Source: Tubulanus polymorphus
Taxonomy: Eukaryota; Nemertea; Palaeonemertea; Tubulaniformes; Tubulanidae
Reading direction: 5' to 3'
NCBI RefSeq assembly: GCF_964204645.1
Contig: NC_134031.1
Coordinates: 15,311,307-15,375,306 of the forward strand
Length of the DNA: 64,000 nt
Below the pieces are notes generated by a model. It saw only the letters and a program-made list of their open reading frames with translations. It did no database searches and was not told the origin of the DNA. This document shows, in pieces, positions 63,401-64,000 of this stretch (the first letter of the stretch is position 1; each line of letters starts with the position of its first letter). The position numbers were made by a program, and so were the translations under genes.

Positions 63401-63662
63401 CGGGTTCCAGCCGGCGCAGGCGCACCTGCGCGAGATGGAGGTCAACCCGGACGGAACGGTGACGTACTACACGTTGTTCATCATACTGTTTCTCGTGATG
63501 GTCGTGTTGTGCGGGATACTGACGACCGTCGAGGCGAACATCGAAGAGTACGGCGAGATGATGAAAACGCAGCGCCACTTCAACCGCGCGATGGCCATGC
63601 GATCGATTAAGCTCGGCATGAACACGCGGTTGATGCGCATGAAGAAGTATCCGCACACCTGA
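60494..63662 (+). CDS. TPR protein with C-terminal membrane segment, TTC17-like, 3 exons
   Basis: Exons 60494-60936, 61655-61958 and 63081-63662 join in phase to 442 aa. The N-terminus has a hydrophobic stretch (MSYMALYIISMHVIHS) that could be a signal peptide or anchor, followed by STHWKLSDGRVVQAMPPDS, which resembles the start of mature TTC17. Then come an HHHHHH run, an acidic and G/A-rich segment, and a basic charged linker ending in a coiled-coil-like stretch (EIDMTELEKRLRKNRKE). Exon 3 holds about three TPR units (YNQIGNFWRIKGNTQLSIEC, PDVLLNLARVLFNLQYLDDA, HFTLGEILKAYGHYQEATHH), then a single membrane segment (YYTLFIILFLVMVVLCGIL) and a basic tail. Vertebrate TTC17 is about 1140 aa, so this is either a short relative or a different TPR membrane protein; coding GC is high. 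Gene structure firm, family uncertain. Confidence 0.7.
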
Positions 63663-63837
63663 CGCGTGTGTGAGGATAAGAGGGAGAATGTCCACGTCGC
63701 GGTCGCTTCGTAGCAGCAGTAGCAGCAATGGCACGACTTTGTATGTAACTTAACCGGGTATCGCTAATGGATTAGCAGGCGTAGCATTTAGAATATTATT
63801 CATCTGGCCACCCCCTGAGTTTCATAGATGCAGGCTC

Positions 63838-64000
63838 AGTGGCGGATCTAAGGGGAGGGTGTAGGCTGCGAAAAAGTTGTTCCGAAATTTTATGAGAAAA
63901 TAGTAAAGCCTATACCGAAAGAAGTTTAAATTCATAAGCTTGAAATGTAATGAGATGTAAATGCGATAAGTGTTTTCCGATGAGCTTTCTTTTGGGGTGC
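63838..64000. mobile_element. hAT-like MITE, cut by the window end
   Basis: Begins CAGTGGCGGATCTAAGG, the same type of end as the elements at 21795 and 30401. The right end is outside the window. Confidence 0.55.

Overview
The window is animal nuclear DNA: spliceosomal genes with GT-AG introns, AATAAA poly(A) signals, a pol III tRNA gene and many short inverted-repeat (MITE-like) elements. Gene content and the style of the introns suggest a marine invertebrate, most likely a lophotrochozoan; that assignment is an inference, since no species marker is visible.

Layout. (1) 1076-18765 (-): a complete mTOR kinase gene, resolved here into 50 coding exons whose splice phases all agree and which add up to 2467 codons (HEAT, FAT, FRB, kinase, FATC). 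Many of its introns are filled with tandem repeats that start at or next to the 5' splice site. (2) 20104-21048 (+): an intronless UBIAD1-type prenyltransferase, head-to-head with mTOR, the same neighbour relation as in vertebrates. (3) 22716-22787: tRNA-Asp(GTC), with a truncated second copy at 18923. (4) 23005-23942 (+): a four-exon gene for a secreted CUB-like protein. (5) 25912-29656 (-): a ten-exon LRRC34-like leucine-rich-repeat gene. (6) 31354-34267 (+): a seven-exon SAND + SAM protein, SAMD11-like. (7) about 36090-55080 (-): nine tandem copies of an intronless, atypical class A GPCR gene; the first five repeat with an exact 2146-bp period, the last four form a more diverged, mosaic half, and copy 7 is broken by a perfect 48-bp palindrome. 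(8) 56937-58363 (+): a two-exon BK-channel beta-subunit (KCNMB-like) gene. (9) 60494-63662 (+): a three-exon gene for a TPR protein with a C-terminal membrane segment, distantly TTC17-like.

The genes are not an operon and do not form one pathway; mTOR and UBIAD1 probably share an upstream region. The two most unusual features are the mTOR intron minisatellites built from the exon-intron junction itself (intron 26 carries about 40 extra CAG|GTA donor-like sites) and the GPCR array with its mosaic copies and the templated-looking palindrome in copy 7. Exon coordinates were read by eye from splice consensus, reading phase and family similarity; no alignment or search was run.
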